Positions 1 through 9,079 of a stretch of DNA of 64,000 bases are shown here, in pieces. The DNA comes from an uncultured Chloroflexota bacterium. GTDB taxonomy: Bacteria; Chloroflexota; Anaerolineae; Anaerolineales; Anaerolineaceae. The stretch is from the NCBI GenBank assembly GCA_902791025.1, contig CADATZ010000006.1:66303-130302 (forward strand), in the 5' to 3' direction. The notes under the pieces were generated by a model, which saw only the letters and a list, made by a program, of their open reading frames with translations, searched no databases and had not been told where the DNA came from. The translations under genes were made by a program, and so were the position numbers. Positions within the stretch are counted from its first letter, which is position 1. Every line of letters starts with the position of its first letter.

Positions 1-329
1 GTGCAGCTTTTTCCGCAGCAGATTTGATCATTTCCCGTGCGGGGGCTTCAACCCTTGGGGAATTCCCGCTGTTTGGTGTTCCGGCTATCCTTGTCCCTTA
101 TCCGTATGCCTGGCGTTATCAGAAGGTCAACGCGGATTATCTGGTATCCAAGAATGCCGCGTTGATGATCAGGGACGAAGACTTGTCTGAGCAGATGGGT
201 CCTGCCGTCATAGACTTGCTGTCTCATCCTGAAAAACTGGCCGCTATGAAAACAGCGATGACCGGTTTAGCTAACCCGAAAGCTGCGGAGAATATTTTGA
301 ATATTCTCAAAGAAACTGCAAAGAAATAA
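1..329 (+). CDS. murG: UDP-GlcNAc transferase MurG, C-terminal part (partial)
   Basis: The open frame enters from the left edge (phase from base 3) and ends at a TAA at 327-329, so only about the last 108 residues are present. MurG transfers GlcNAc from UDP-GlcNAc to lipid I at the inner face of the membrane, making lipid II. The visible part is the C-terminal GT-B donor-binding half: the motif DLIISRAGASTLGEF is the conserved nucleotide-sugar site of the family, followed by PYPYAWRYQKVNADYL. murC follows after 17 bp, the usual dcw order. The ATG-less beginning is a window-edge effect, not a truncation of the gene. Confidence 0.93.
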   Translation, partial: AAFSAADLIISRAGASTLGEFPLFGVPAILVPYPYAWRYQKVNADYLVSKNAALMIRDEDLSEQMGPAVIDLLSHPEKLAAMKTAMTGLANPKAAENILNILKETAKK

Positions 330-346
330 TTTGTACAGGTGTGTAA

Positions 347-1720
347 ATGAAACCATTGCGTGAGATGAAAATCCATATCATTGGCATCGGCGGAACCGGT
401 ATGGCGCCGATTGCTGTTGTTCTTAATGAAATGGGAGCTGTTGTAAGCGGTTCTGATCGTTCCGAATCCATTTATACAGCTGAACTTCGCTCACGTGACA
501 TGCAGATAATGATCCCGCAATGTGCGGAAAATATTCACGATCCTGATGTTGTATTCTATTCCTCCGCAATTCATGATGACAATCCGGAACTTGCCGAAGC
601 CAGAAGACGGGGAATTCCCACCCTGAAGCGAAGAGAGTTCCTCGGATTTATGCTGGAAGGAAGAAAAACCATTGCCATTGCCGGTTCTCATGGGAAAAGT
701 ACGACGACTTCCATGATGGTCTGGGTGCTTTCCGCATTAAATCTGGAGCCGGGCTTTATCGTTGGCAGTCACATGAAGGATTTGGGACGTAATGCCGCCG
801 CGGGAAAAGGGGACTGGTTCGTTATCGAAGCTGATGAATATGATAATATGTTCCTCGGGCTGAATCCCTATACGGCGGCGCTGACAAAAGTCGAGTATGA
901 CCATCCGGATTGTTTCCCGACGGAAGAAATCTATCTGGAGGCGTTCCGAAAGTTTTTAGCGAATACCCGAAAGGATGGCCTGATCCTTTTGAATGCGGAT
1001 GATCCGCATCAATCAGGGTTGACCGTGCCTGATGGGCTGACTGTTCGGCGTTATGGCATTGAAGCTCCCTGTGATTTCCGTGCTGATGACCTGAAGCTTG
1101 GGAATAATGGTTGTTATACATATGATTTTTATGATGGGAAACAACGCGTTTCAATAACGCTGAGTATTCCCGGGAAGCATAATGTTTATAATTCGCTGCT
1201 GGTTATGAGTTTCTGCGCGGTTAATGGATTTGATCTGGGAAAGGCTGCAAAAGCACTGGAATCTTTTCATGGAATCGGCAGACGATTTGAATTGGTCGCT
1301 GATTGGAACGATATCCGACTGATCGATGATTACGCGCATCATCCGACGGAAATCAAGGCTACCTTGCGTGCCGCAAAAGAATATTATCCCAACCATCGAA
1401 TCTGGGCAATCTGGCAGCCGCATACGTACAGCCGCACGCAATCCCTGCTTGCAGATTTCAGCAAATCTTTTGCCGATGCCGATGAGCTGATCATCACGGA
1501 TATTTATGCGGCAAGAGAAACCTATCAGGGTTTTGGTATTGATGATGTTATGAGGGCTGTAGAACACCCGTCAGTCCGCCATCTTTCTTCTAATGAAGAT
1601 GTTGCAAATTATTTGGCTGAAAATTTACGTCCCGGAGATGTGGTCGTTACTTTATCTGCCGGTGACGCAAATCTCGCGGCTCCTCTGGCGTTGGAGAAAA
1701 TGAAACATGCGGCACATTGA
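347..1720 (+). CDS. murC: UDP-N-acetylmuramate--L-alanine ligase
   Basis: The protein has 457 residues, normal for MurC, which adds L-Ala to UDP-MurNAc with ATP hydrolysis in the cytoplasm. The N-terminal Rossmann domain starts with IIGIGGTGMAP (residues 11-21), the ATP-binding loop GSHGKSTTT is at 113-121, and the C-terminal domain carries DDYAHHPTEIKATL. A weak AGGTG precedes the ATG. The end overlaps murB by 14 bp, so the two are translationally coupled. It belongs to the murG-murC-murB-ftsQ-ftsA transcription unit; no promoter is visible inside the window, so transcription must come from upstream. Confidence 0.97.
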   Translation: MKPLREMKIHIIGIGGTGMAPIAVVLNEMGAVVSGSDRSESIYTAELRSRDMQIMIPQCAENIHDPDVVFYSSAIHDDNPELAEARRRGIPTLKRREFLGFMLEGRKTIAIAGSHGKSTTTSMMVWVLSALNLEPGFIVGSHMKDLGRNAAAGKGDWFVIEADEYDNMFLGLNPYTAALTKVEYDHPDCFPTEEIYLEAFRKFLANTRKDGLILLNADDPHQSGLTVPDGLTVRRYGIEAPCDFRADDLKLGNNGCYTYDFYDGKQRVSITLSIPGKHNVYNSLLVMSFCAVNGFDLGKAAKALESFHGIGRRFELVADWNDIRLIDDYAHHPTEIKATLRAAKEYYPNHRIWAIWQPHTYSRTQSLLADFSKSFADADELIITDIYAARETYQGFGIDDVMRAVEHPSVRHLSSNEDVANYLAENLRPGDVVVTLSAGDANLAAPLALEKMKHAAH

Positions 1721-2636
1721 TCTGTCACTCTTTTCTCCCTATGAGAAATTGTTCCTTACGGATGAACTTCTCAGCAAATATGCCTTTTCGCTTTGCGGTG
1801 GGCCATGTCCGGGGTTGATCAAAGTGGAAAACAGCCAGATGCTGGAGAGTGTGATCAAATGCTGTATTGCTGCCGGATTTCCGTATAAGGTGTTAGGCGG
1901 TATGACGAATATTCTGATCAGCGATAAAGGCTTTGACGGTGTTGTGATATTGAATCGCAAGGGAAAAATTTCTCATAAAGAACTTGAGGACGGATCCGTT
2001 TGGCTTTCTGCAGAATCCGGTGCCGGAATGGCCGCTGTGGTGCGTTATTGTATGGAAAATGGAATCAGCGGTATGGAATGGGCGGCCGGTTTGCCCGGTA
2101 CTGTTGGCGGTGCGGTGTGCGGCAATGCCGGTGCTTTTGGAACTGAAATTTCGGACATATTTATGTTCGGAAGTATGCTGGATGAAAAAGGCTGCCAAAA
2201 TCATATCTCCCATGAGAATATGGGGTATTCATATCGTTCCAGTATCTTGAAGCATCAGGATAACAACCGAATCTTGCTTGGCGCTTCTTTTTTGCTTGGA
2301 AAGGGTGATACGGAAGAAATATCTTCCAGGTGTGAAGAATATAAGGAAAGACGCAAATCTACCCAGCCGATCGATGAACACAGTCTTGGTTCTGTATTTA
2401 AAAATCCTGAGGGAGAGTCCGCGGGAAAGATGATTCAGGCTGCCGGTTTGAAGGGGTTTTCAGTTGGCAAAGCATCCGTCAGTTTAAAACACGCTAATTT
2501 TATTGTTACTGAAAAAGGAGTGACCAGCGCTGATTATCATCGGCTTGTTTGCCATGTTCAAAACAAAGTGTATGAGCAGTTCAGTGTATTGCTTGAACCG
2601 GAGATTGAATTATTTGGTTTTGAGGTCAATGGATGA
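1707..2636 (+). CDS. murB: UDP-N-acetylenolpyruvoylglucosamine reductase
   Basis: This 309-residue FAD enzyme reduces UDP-GlcNAc-enolpyruvate to UDP-MurNAc with NADPH. Visible family features are the FAD-binding segment VLGGMTNILISDKGFDG, the glycine-rich GLPGTVGGAVCGNAGAFG, the SYRSS segment that holds the catalytic serine, GSVFKNPEG and the C-terminal LEPEIELFG with the conserved glutamate. The start lies inside murC (14 bp overlap) and the stop overlaps the ftsQ start by 4 bp. Its position between murC and ftsQ is typical of bacteria that keep a compact dcw cluster. Confidence 0.96.
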   Translation: MRHIDLSLFSPYEKLFLTDELLSKYAFSLCGGPCPGLIKVENSQMLESVIKCCIAAGFPYKVLGGMTNILISDKGFDGVVILNRKGKISHKELEDGSVWLSAESGAGMAAVVRYCMENGISGMEWAAGLPGTVGGAVCGNAGAFGTEISDIFMFGSMLDEKGCQNHISHENMGYSYRSSILKHQDNNRILLGASFLLGKGDTEEISSRCEEYKERRKSTQPIDEHSLGSVFKNPEGESAGKMIQAAGLKGFSVGKASVSLKHANFIVTEKGVTSADYHRLVCHVQNKVYEQFSVLLEPEIELFGFEVNG

Positions 2637-3511
2637 ACGAGAGTACTGAACAGGAAAATAGAATACTGCGAAAGCTTCGTGAAAGACGGCTTGAAAAGGA
2701 GGCTCAAAAGAAACCGGAGCCTTTAAAGCTTCAATCACTTTCGCCGAGTAATCGGGAATCTGAAACTAATCTTGAAAAAAGCAGAAAACGCAGAAGTACG
2801 ATCGCTGCCCGTTGGGTTTCCGGTATTTTCTCTGTTATTTTTGGTTCAATGGCAGCAGGGTATGCATTTTTGCCTCAATTTCGTTTTGATGATATTCAAA
2901 TTACTGGGATGGAGAAAATCAATAAAGCGGAAATTGTATATTTTACAGGCGCGAAAGGTGAACCGGTTTTTACAGTTGATCCTGCACGGATTCGAACCAC
3001 GCTGCTCCAGCATTACCAGGATATATATGATGCAGATGTGACGATAGATTTCCCTGCGAAGATGTCGATCACTCTGACCGAACGTGTTCCGGTTGTGGAG
3101 TGGGATTTTGGCGGCAGTCGGTTTTGGATCGATCAGGATGGGAAGGTTTTGAGTGAAAGCCGTTCTCAGGAAAGTACAATACATGTTTACGCTGACTCTT
3201 ATCCGGGTGCTCCGAACCAGGCAGACAGGGAACTGCCATTATATTTCAGTCGGGATACGCTGAAGACGATCATGACAATGGGATCCTTTGTCCCTGAGGA
3301 TCAGCCATTGATTTATACCTATAAAAATGGTTTTGGCTGGGATACCGATGAAGGCTGGCGGGTCTTTTTTGGTAAGACGGACTCTGATATTGAAGAAAAA
3401 TTAAGGATGCAGGAGAGTTTGACAAGGTATTTTCATGAAAATGATATTGAACCGATTTTTTTGAGCCTTGAATTTAAGGATGCTCCTTATTATCGTTTTG
3501 TGGAGAATTAA
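2633..3511 (+). CDS. ftsQ: Cell division protein FtsQ
   Basis: This is a 292-residue bitopic membrane protein. It has a charged cytoplasmic tail (1-60, rich in K, R and E), one membrane segment at about 61-80 (WVSGIFSVIFGSMAAGYAFL), then a POTRA-like domain (about 85-155, FDDIQITGMEKINKAEIVYF) and an FtsQ-type beta domain ending near 290. FtsQ/DivIB bridges the early and late divisome proteins outside the membrane. Sequence conservation in this family is low, so the call rests on topology, POTRA pattern, length and position between murB and ftsA. It overlaps murB by 4 bp and ends 2 bp before ftsA. Confidence 0.88.
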   Translation: MNESTEQENRILRKLRERRLEKEAQKKPEPLKLQSLSPSNRESETNLEKSRKRRSTIAARWVSGIFSVIFGSMAAGYAFLPQFRFDDIQITGMEKINKAEIVYFTGAKGEPVFTVDPARIRTTLLQHYQDIYDADVTIDFPAKMSITLTERVPVVEWDFGGSRFWIDQDGKVLSESRSQESTIHVYADSYPGAPNQADRELPLYFSRDTLKTIMTMGSFVPEDQPLIYTYKNGFGWDTDEGWRVFFGKTDSDIEEKLRMQESLTRYFHENDIEPIFLSLEFKDAPYYRFVEN

Positions 3512-3513
3512 AT

Positions 3514-4743
3514 ATGGAAAAAGATGCGATTATTACTGCTATTGATGTAGGTACAACAAAAGTCTGTACTTTGACTGCCCAGGTTGAAGACGAACAAAAT
3601 GTACGTATTCTTGGCGTCGGTATTGAACCCACACAGGGCATACGGAAGGGGATGGTGATTGATATTCCGTTAGCTGCTGATTCAATCGCATTGTCTATTA
3701 AAAAAGCGGAAAGAGCTTCCGGATTACAAATCGAAAATGCCATTGTAAGTATCGCGGGTTCTCATATTTCCTCTATCAATAATAAGGCGACTGTTGGCAT
3801 TGTCGGCGGAGTTATCAGCAAGGAAGATATTGCCCGGGTCCTCGAATCCGTGAAAGCAATTTCGATTCCCAGTAACCGCACGATCATCCACACGCTTCAG
3901 CGAACCTTCAGCGTCGATGGTATTGATGGCATTCGGTCTCCAAAAGGTATGTATGGGTCCCGTCTGGATGTTGAAGCTCACATTATTACCGCATCAGAAT
4001 CCTCTATTGAAAACTTACGGCAGTGTATTATGACCGCGGAAGTGGATGTAAGTCAGTTTGTTCTGAATTCACTCGCGGATGCTTCGGTATTATTGACAGA
4101 TATTGAAAAACAGATGGGCGTTATTGTCTGTGATATAGGAGGTGGCACTACAGATTTGGCTATGTTCATTAATAATGATGTCTGGCATACAAATGTAATA
4201 TCTGTCGGTGGAAATCATATTACCGCGGATATTGCACAGGCTTTTCATCTCCCGACAAAGCAGGCGGAAGAAGTGAAGAAGATGCACGGCTGCGCCCTTC
4301 CGAAATATGTGGACGATGAAGAATATTTTTACTGCCGGACTTTTGGAAAAGATGAAGCGGCAAAGTTCAGCCGGAAACAGCTTGCGGAAGTAATCAATAT
4401 GCGCACAGAGGAAATGTTCCAGCTGATCCTGCAGGAAATCAAGCGCTCCGGTTATGACAATTTATTGCCGGCCGGTATGGTCCTGACAGGTGGAACCGCA
4501 TTGCTGCCCGGCATTGACAAATTGGGTTCGGATATCCTTGGTATGCCGGTGCGTATCGCAAAGCCAGAACGGATGACCGGTATGATCGATCAATTAAATG
4601 GTCCTGCCTATTCCACCGCTGTTGGATTGCTGTATTGGAGCATGCTGGTACAGGAGAGTTCTCCTGAAGAAACTGCCCAGGGGAATAAGATCGTGACAGT
4701 TGGAGATCGTGTAAAGCGATTCTTCCGGATGCTTCTGCCGTGA
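3514..4743 (+). CDS. ftsA: Cell division protein FtsA
   Basis: This 409-residue actin-fold ATPase tethers FtsZ to the membrane. The phosphate-1 motif is AIDVGTTKVCTL at about 8-19, the phosphate-2 motif is VCDIGGGTTDLAMF in the middle, and the adenosine motif is VLTGGTALLPGI near 325. The SHS2 (1C) insert is in the first third. The extreme C-terminus (GDRVKRFFRMLLP) is an amphipathic basic/hydrophobic helix, the expected membrane-targeting sequence. It starts 2 bp after ftsQ. It is not directly coupled to ftsZ: a 249 bp gap with a hairpin repeat and a promoter separates them. Confidence 0.97.
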   Translation: MEKDAIITAIDVGTTKVCTLTAQVEDEQNVRILGVGIEPTQGIRKGMVIDIPLAADSIALSIKKAERASGLQIENAIVSIAGSHISSINNKATVGIVGGVISKEDIARVLESVKAISIPSNRTIIHTLQRTFSVDGIDGIRSPKGMYGSRLDVEAHIITASESSIENLRQCIMTAEVDVSQFVLNSLADASVLLTDIEKQMGVIVCDIGGGTTDLAMFINNDVWHTNVISVGGNHITADIAQAFHLPTKQAEEVKKMHGCALPKYVDDEEYFYCRTFGKDEAAKFSRKQLAEVINMRTEEMFQLILQEIKRSGYDNLLPAGMVLTGGTALLPGIDKLGSDILGMPVRIAKPERMTGMIDQLNGPAYSTAVGLLYWSMLVQESSPEETAQGNKIVTVGDRVKRFFRMLLP

Positions 4744-4750
4744 TAGAGCA

Positions 4751-4845
4751 CCTGGCCGGTAAATCGCTGATGAAGCTCCTGCTCTGAATATGATCGAGCG
4801 AAGCTCGCACCTTACAGAGCAGGCAGCCCGCACAGATTGACCGGC
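4751..4845. repeat. Hairpin repeat between ftsA and ftsZ
   Basis: The segment folds as nested inverted repeats. The outer arms at 4755-4765 and 4835-4845 match at 10 of 11 positions. The middle arms CCTGCTCTG (4778-4786) and CAGAGCAGG (4815-4823) are perfect, and the inner arms CGAGC (4795-4799) and GCTCG (4803-4807) enclose GAA. No U-tract follows, so it is not a standard terminator. The module GCGAAGCT, five bases, CTTACAGAGC also occurs with identical spacing in the loop of the repeat at 15.8 kb, so this is probably a copy of a dispersed element rather than a device specific to ftsA. Confidence 0.6.
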
Positions 4846-4931
4846 ATTCGAGTTGCGTCACCGCAGATTTATTAAGGTAAAAAAGCAGCTTTATCTTAAA
4901 AATTTAAGATATAACAAAAAGACAAAAAAAA

Positions 4932-4960
4932 TTGCGAAACTTAAAGTTTTAAGGTAAAAT
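4932..4960 (+). promoter_or_regulatory. Promoter for ftsZ
   Basis: TTGCGA at 4932-4937 and TAAAAT at 4955-4960 are separated by 17 bp, in an A/T-rich stretch, and lie 32 bp upstream of the ftsZ ATG. The gene has the ribosome binding site AGGAGAG at 4982-4988. This would let ftsZ be transcribed separately from the murG-ftsA unit, which fits the much higher FtsZ level cells need. Inferred from sequence only. Confidence 0.6.
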
Positions 4961-4992
4961 AGTTGCATTGGTTAGAAACATAGGAGAGAGAT

Positions 4993-6153
4993 ATGGAAAA
5001 CTTTGGAGAGAGTGGTGCCCGTATCAAAGTCATTGGAGTCGGCGGTGCCGGCTGTAATGCTGTCAATAGAATGATCGACGAAGGCATGCAAGGCCTTGAG
5101 TTTATTGCTGTAAATACAGATTCACAGGCATTAATTGCCTCAAAAGCAGGAACACGCGTACGCATCGGAGAAAAGTCTACACGTGGTCTTGGAGCCGGCG
5201 GTAACCCTGAAGTTGGCCGTACTGCCGCGGAAGAGTCCAGAGATGAACTTCGTGAAGCTCTGGTCGGCGCGGATATGGTGTTTATCACTGCCGGCATGGG
5301 CGGCGGTACCGGGACCGGTGCTGCACCGATCGTTGCCGAAATTTGCCGTGAAATCGGTGCGCTGACGATTGGTGTGGTGACAAAGCCTTTCAGCTTTGAA
5401 GGTCCCCGTCGTATGAAGTCCGCATTGTCCGGTATCGACAATCTTAAGAAAAATGCCGATACACTGATCGTTATTCCAAATGATCGTCTGCTGCAAATTG
5501 TAGATAAGAAAGTTACCATGAAGGCTGCCTTCAGCCAGGCTGATGATGTTCTGCGCCAGGGTATTCAGGGTATTTCTGAATTGATCACTATCCCGGGTCT
5601 TATCAACCTTGACTTTGCGGATGTTCGCTCCATCATGTCTGAGGGCGGTGCTGCACTGATGGCAATCGGTGTTGGTGAAGGTGATGACCGTGCCCGTAAG
5701 GCTGCTGAGAAGGCAATCAATAATGACCTGCTCGATGTTGCGATCACCGGTGCACGCGGTATTCTGTTCAACGTTACAGGCGGCGAAGATATGACCCTGT
5801 ACGAAGTCAATGAAGCTGCTGCGATCATCCGTGAATCCGCTGATAAGGATGTCAACCTCATCTTCGGTGCAGTGATTGACCCTTCTATGCAGGATCAGAT
5901 CCGTATCACAGTTGTCGCTACCGGTTATCCGGATGCGGATACGGTTATCGGTTTGCCGGTTCAGGACAGAGCTGCTGCGGCACCGCGTCCGATGCAGCCT
6001 GCTTCGAATGGTTATGGCAGAGAACCGATTACAAATATGGTTCGCCCCGCAACACCGGTTGAAGAAACAGTAGATGTCCCGAGTTTTGTAGCTCCCAGAA
6101 AAAAGAGCGCATTGGATATTCCGCCATTCCTTAAAATGAAATCAAGAGATTAA
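4993..6153 (+). CDS. ftsZ: Cell division protein FtsZ
   Basis: This is a 386-residue tubulin-like GTPase that polymerises into the Z ring. The N-terminal GTP-binding domain has [15 protein letters not shown] (about 13-27), NTDSQAL, and the tubulin signature GGGTGTG at 103-109. The synergy loop [11 protein letters not shown] is present. After a short Pro/Ala linker (about 320-365) the C-terminal peptide LDIPPFLK, which binds FtsA and other partners, is intact, followed by basic residues. Its own promoter (4932-4960) and a terminator (6190-6226) make it a monocistronic unit. Confidence 0.98.
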   Translation: MENFGESGARIKVIGVGGAGCNAVNRMIDEGMQGLEFIAVNTDSQALIASKAGTRVRIGEKSTRGLGAGGNPEVGRTAAEESRDELREALVGADMVFITAGMGGGTGTGAAPIVAEICREIGALTIGVVTKPFSFEGPRRMKSALSGIDNLKKNADTLIVIPNDRLLQIVDKKVTMKAAFSQADDVLRQGIQGISELITIPGLINLDFADVRSIMSEGGAALMAIGVGEGDDRARKAAEKAINNDLLDVAITGARGILFNVTGGEDMTLYEVNEAAAIIRESADKDVNLIFGAVIDPSMQDQIRITVVATGYPDADTVIGLPVQDRAAAAPRPMQPASNGYGREPITNMVRPATPVEETVDVPSFVAPRKKSALDIPPFLKMKSRD

Positions 6154-6189
6154 AAAATATTCATTTAGCTATAATCTCTCTATAAATAA

Positions 6190-6226
6190 AAGCCGTCTCT
6201 GCAATCAGAGGCGGTTTCTTATTTTT
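6190..6226 (+). terminator. Rho-independent terminator of ftsZ
   Basis: Arms AGCCGTCTCTG and CAGAGGCGGTT pair with one mismatch around a CAAT loop and are followed by a T-rich run (TTTCTTATTTTT). It lies 37 bp after the ftsZ stop and between convergent ftsZ and ribF. The A-rich left flank could let it work for the minus-strand operon as well. Confidence 0.8.
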
Positions 6227-6248
6227 AGTGGCAAGCTGCAATCGGCAG

Positions 6249-7175
6249 TTATGAGAGGATCTGCCGGGCGCGTTCGATGTCTTTGTTGATTTGATTTTTC
6301 AGTTCTTCAGCGGATGAGAAGCGTTTTTCCTCTCGGAGCATTTCGACGAATTCCAGACGCGCGGTTTCGCCGTAGAAATTGCCGGAGGCATTCAGCAGGT
6401 AGGATTCGACAAAGGTGCCTTTGTCATCCAGCCCAAAGGTTGGACGGACGCCGATGTTGGTCACAGAGGCATATTTCACCCCATCAATGTAGTTGTAAAC
6501 CGCATAGACGCCATTCGGAAGCTTGAGCTTTTCTTCAGGAATCTTCACGTTCAGTGTTGGAAAGCCCAGTTTCCGTCCCCGGGCATCTCCGTGGATGATG
6601 TCGGAGGAGAAGAAAAACGGGTATCCCAGCAGCCGGTTGGCTTGGGGCAGGTTCCCCTGATGCAGCAGTGAACGAATCCGGGTTGATGAAATAATGTCAC
6701 CATCCATAACGTCTTTTGTGATAATGTCTGTACTGAAGCCGTAGGTAGACCCGAGATTTGCTAAAACCGCTGCAGAGCCGGTGCGGCCCTTCCCAAGGGA
6801 AAAATCTTCTCCCATCACCAATCTTTCGCAGTGCAGTGATGATTGCATAGCGGACAGAAATGCTTCAGGTGTCAGATCTGCGATTTGATGGGAAAAGGGC
6901 AGGATAATGACACGGTCGATACCCATCTCCCGGAGCCTGGTTTCCTGTTCATCGCGCAGCAGGATCCGTTCATTTGTGCCAAGACGGCCAAAAAAAATGG
7001 ATGGCAGCGGGTCAAAGAGAATCGCAGCTGAGGTGATACCATTCTTTTTTGCGAATGTGACAGTGTTATTAATGATATGCTGATGCCCAAGGTGAAGGCC
7101 GTCAAAAGCGCCTATGGCTGCAGCCGAGTGGTTCGGAAGTTCCGGTCCGAATAAATTGTTGAGTACTTCGTTCAT
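6249..7175 (-). CDS. ribF: Bifunctional riboflavin kinase / FAD synthetase
   Basis: The protein has 308 residues, the usual RibF length. The N-terminal half is the nucleotidyltransferase that adenylates FMN to FAD: GAFDGLHLGHQHII near residue 22-35 carries the HxGH-type site, and SSTRIRSLL is the ISSTRIR-like second motif. The C-terminal half is the riboflavin kinase fold with HGDARGRKLGFPTLNV and TNIGVRPTFG. It is the last gene of the nusA operon, 3 bp after truB. RibF supplies FMN and FAD from riboflavin, a housekeeping function; its place behind truB is widely conserved. Confidence 0.96.
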   Translation of the reverse strand: MNEVLNNLFGPELPNHSAAAIGAFDGLHLGHQHIINNTVTFAKKNGITSAAILFDPLPSIFFGRLGTNERILLRDEQETRLREMGIDRVIILPFSHQIADLTPEAFLSAMQSSLHCERLVMGEDFSLGKGRTGSAAVLANLGSTYGFSTDIITKDVMDGDIISSTRIRSLLHQGNLPQANRLLGYPFFFSSDIIHGDARGRKLGFPTLNVKIPEEKLKLPNGVYAVYNYIDGVKYASVTNIGVRPTFGLDDKGTFVESYLLNASGNFYGETARLEFVEMLREEKRFSSAEELKNQINKDIERARQILS

Positions 7176-7178
7176 TTG

Positions 7179-8093
7179 TTATTGATAAAAAACCTTTTTT
7201 GGTTTCCATTCATGAGTGTCCGGAACAAATTCCAGCAGGGCGATAAGTTCCCCCTGTTCGGAGACCGCTTTTCCTAAAGTGCCATGGTCTCCGGCGCTTG
7301 CAGGAATACGGCGGCCGTGAAGGATATCAGCTTCGGTTTCCATATCGAGCATTACTTCTTCATATTCATGAAGTGCATCTGCTGCCGGAATCAGATACTG
7401 ATACCAGTTTCCTTCCTCAAATGATTTTTGAAGGACGGAAAGGGGAACGGCATCCCGCAGAGAGAAATTACCGCTTCGGGTACGTTTCAGACCGGAAAGG
7501 TAGGCGCCGCAGCCGAGCTTTTGCCCAAGGTCATGGGCGATAGAACGGATATATGTTCCGGAGGAGCAGATGATATCGGCAGTCAGTTCCGGCGGATTAT
7601 ATTCAATAAAGTCAAAGCTGTAAATTGTTACATGACGTTCGTTGAGCTTTACTTCTTTCCCCTCCCGTGCAAGGTCATAGGCTTTTTTTCCATTGATCTT
7701 GATCGCACTATAGGCAGGCGGAACCTGAACGATATCACCGGTGAAGGATTCCATGGCTGTCATGATCTCTTCCTCATCCGGGATGTCACGGCCGGTCTGT
7801 ATCACTTTGCCATCGCCATCGTAGGTGTCAGAAACAGAACCGAAACGGATCGTTGCTTCGTACCCTTTTTTGTCGCAGACCAGGTATTCACTGAGGCGTA
7901 CTGCCGGTCCAATCAGGACAACGAGAACACCGGTGGCTCGTGGATCCAATGTGCCGGTATGTCCGATTCGCCGGAATCCTGTGCCTTTGCGAATGATAGC
8001 TACTACATCATGAGATGTCATCCCGGATGGTTTGTCAACAATCAGAATCCCGGAAATTGCGCTTTTTAATTTGCGGCTGTCTTCATCCTTCAT
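7179..8093 (-). CDS. truB: tRNA pseudouridine(55) synthase TruB
   Basis: This 304-residue enzyme converts U55 of the tRNA T-loop to pseudouridine. The conserved N-terminal segment GILIVDKPSGMTSHDVV is at 15-31, and GHTGTLDPRATGVL (44-57) contains the catalytic aspartate D50. Further motifs are YDGDGK, QVPPAYSAIKINGKKAYDLAREG and SSGTYIRSIAHDLG. The C-terminus forms a PUA-like region. It starts 17 bp after nrnA ends and is followed by ribF after 3 bp. Confidence 0.97.
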   Translation of the reverse strand: MKDEDSRKLKSAISGILIVDKPSGMTSHDVVAIIRKGTGFRRIGHTGTLDPRATGVLVVLIGPAVRLSEYLVCDKKGYEATIRFGSVSDTYDGDGKVIQTGRDIPDEEEIMTAMESFTGDIVQVPPAYSAIKINGKKAYDLAREGKEVKLNERHVTIYSFDFIEYNPPELTADIICSSGTYIRSIAHDLGQKLGCGAYLSGLKRTRSGNFSLRDAVPLSVLQKSFEEGNWYQYLIPAADALHEYEEVMLDMETEADILHGRRIPASAGDHGTLGKAVSEQGELIALLEFVPDTHEWKPKKVFYQ

Positions 8094-8110
8094 TTTTCCC
8101 CCATACCGGT

Positions 8111-9079
8111 TCAGAATAACATTTCTCTTGTTCTGTTGATTACCGTAAGCATTGCCTGGTCAATTGGGCCGTTGATCGTGGCTCCGGAAGCGGCTTTGTG
8201 TCCACCGCCGCCAAAAGAAACGGCAACCTTTGTCACGTCATATCCCGGGACACTGCGCCAGGAAATTTTTACCTTTTTCTCATCGGTTTCGGTGAAAAAG
8301 ACAGAGGTTTTGATCCCTGTTGTGTTGCCCATGTAACTGGTGAATCCGCTGGTTTCATCGGATTCAATACCGGCTGCTTCTCTTTCGGAGGCGAGAATGT
8401 AACTCCAGGCCATTCCGTCTTCAATGCGCATATGGTTCATGCCGATACGCCAGTATTCCATCTCCTGTATAGAGTGTTCTTTGTAGGCGGTACGGCAGAT
8501 TTTGAACAATTCAGCTCCGTTATCCACAAGGTCTGCGGCAAGACGCAGTGCGTCTGTGGTAACATTAGAGTTTGAAAACGAGTTTGTGTCGGTGATTATA
8601 CCTGTGAGCAAGGCGGAGCTGATCCGTTTTGTCAGTGTAAATCCCATTTTTAGCATAATGTTGGTCAGAATGCAGCAGGCAGCGGGATTATCCGATTCGA
8701 CCCAGTTGAGTTTTGCAAATCCAATATTGGAAATATGATGGTCGATGCAGATATCCGGCTGAATCTCCGGGTGATCCAGAAAATACGCTCCTGCCCGGTC
8801 CGGTGAACTGATGTCGGGAACAACATAACAATCGGCATGGACCGGTGCCGGAATGAAGGGATCCTTCCCATCCGCAGTAAACTGGAAGAGAAATTGGTAC
8901 CGCTCCGGTATAGGATCCTCTGAGACAAATTCAACCTTTTTCCCTTCATCTTCCAAAGCCCAGCCCAGTGCGAGTGTTGCACCGACAGAATCACCATCCG
9001 GACGAGTATGTACGAAAATAGCGATTGTATCAGCTGCATTCAGCCTTTTGCGAATCAGGAGAAGGTCATCCTGTAACAT
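8111..9079 (-). CDS. nrnA: DHH/DHHA1 phosphoesterase, nanoRNase/pAp phosphatase NrnA
   Basis: This 322-residue protein is from the DHH family. The metal-binding motifs are HTRPDGDSVGA at 24-34 and CIDHH at 111-115, and the C-terminal DHHA1 domain ends with the substrate motif FGGGGHKAASGATI. NrnA-type enzymes degrade 2-5 nt RNA and dephosphorylate 3'-phosphoadenosine 5'-phosphate. Its position between rbfA and truB is the standard one in many bacteria. The ATG overlaps the rbfA stop (TAATG), with GAGGAGG inside the rbfA end as ribosome binding site, so translation is coupled. Confidence 0.93.
   Translation of the reverse strand: MLQDDLLLIRKRLNAADTIAIFVHTRPDGDSVGATLALGWALEDEGKKVEFVSEDPIPERYQFLFQFTADGKDPFIPAPVHADCYVVPDISSPDRAGAYFLDHPEIQPDICIDHHISNIGFAKLNWVESDNPAACCILTNIMLKMGFTLTKRISSALLTGIITDTNSFSNSNVTTDALRLAADLVDNGAELFKICRTAYKEHSIQEMEYWRIGMNHMRIEDGMAWSYILASEREAAGIESDETSGFTSYMGNTTGIKTSVFFTETDEKKVKISWRSVPGYDVTKVAVSFGGGGHKAASGATINGPIDQAMLTVINRTREMLF

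Noticed and set aside
7428..8069. Plus-strand frame of 213 codons opposite truB
   Set aside because: It is the complement of a conserved gene with all its motifs; no ribosome binding site and no family pattern.
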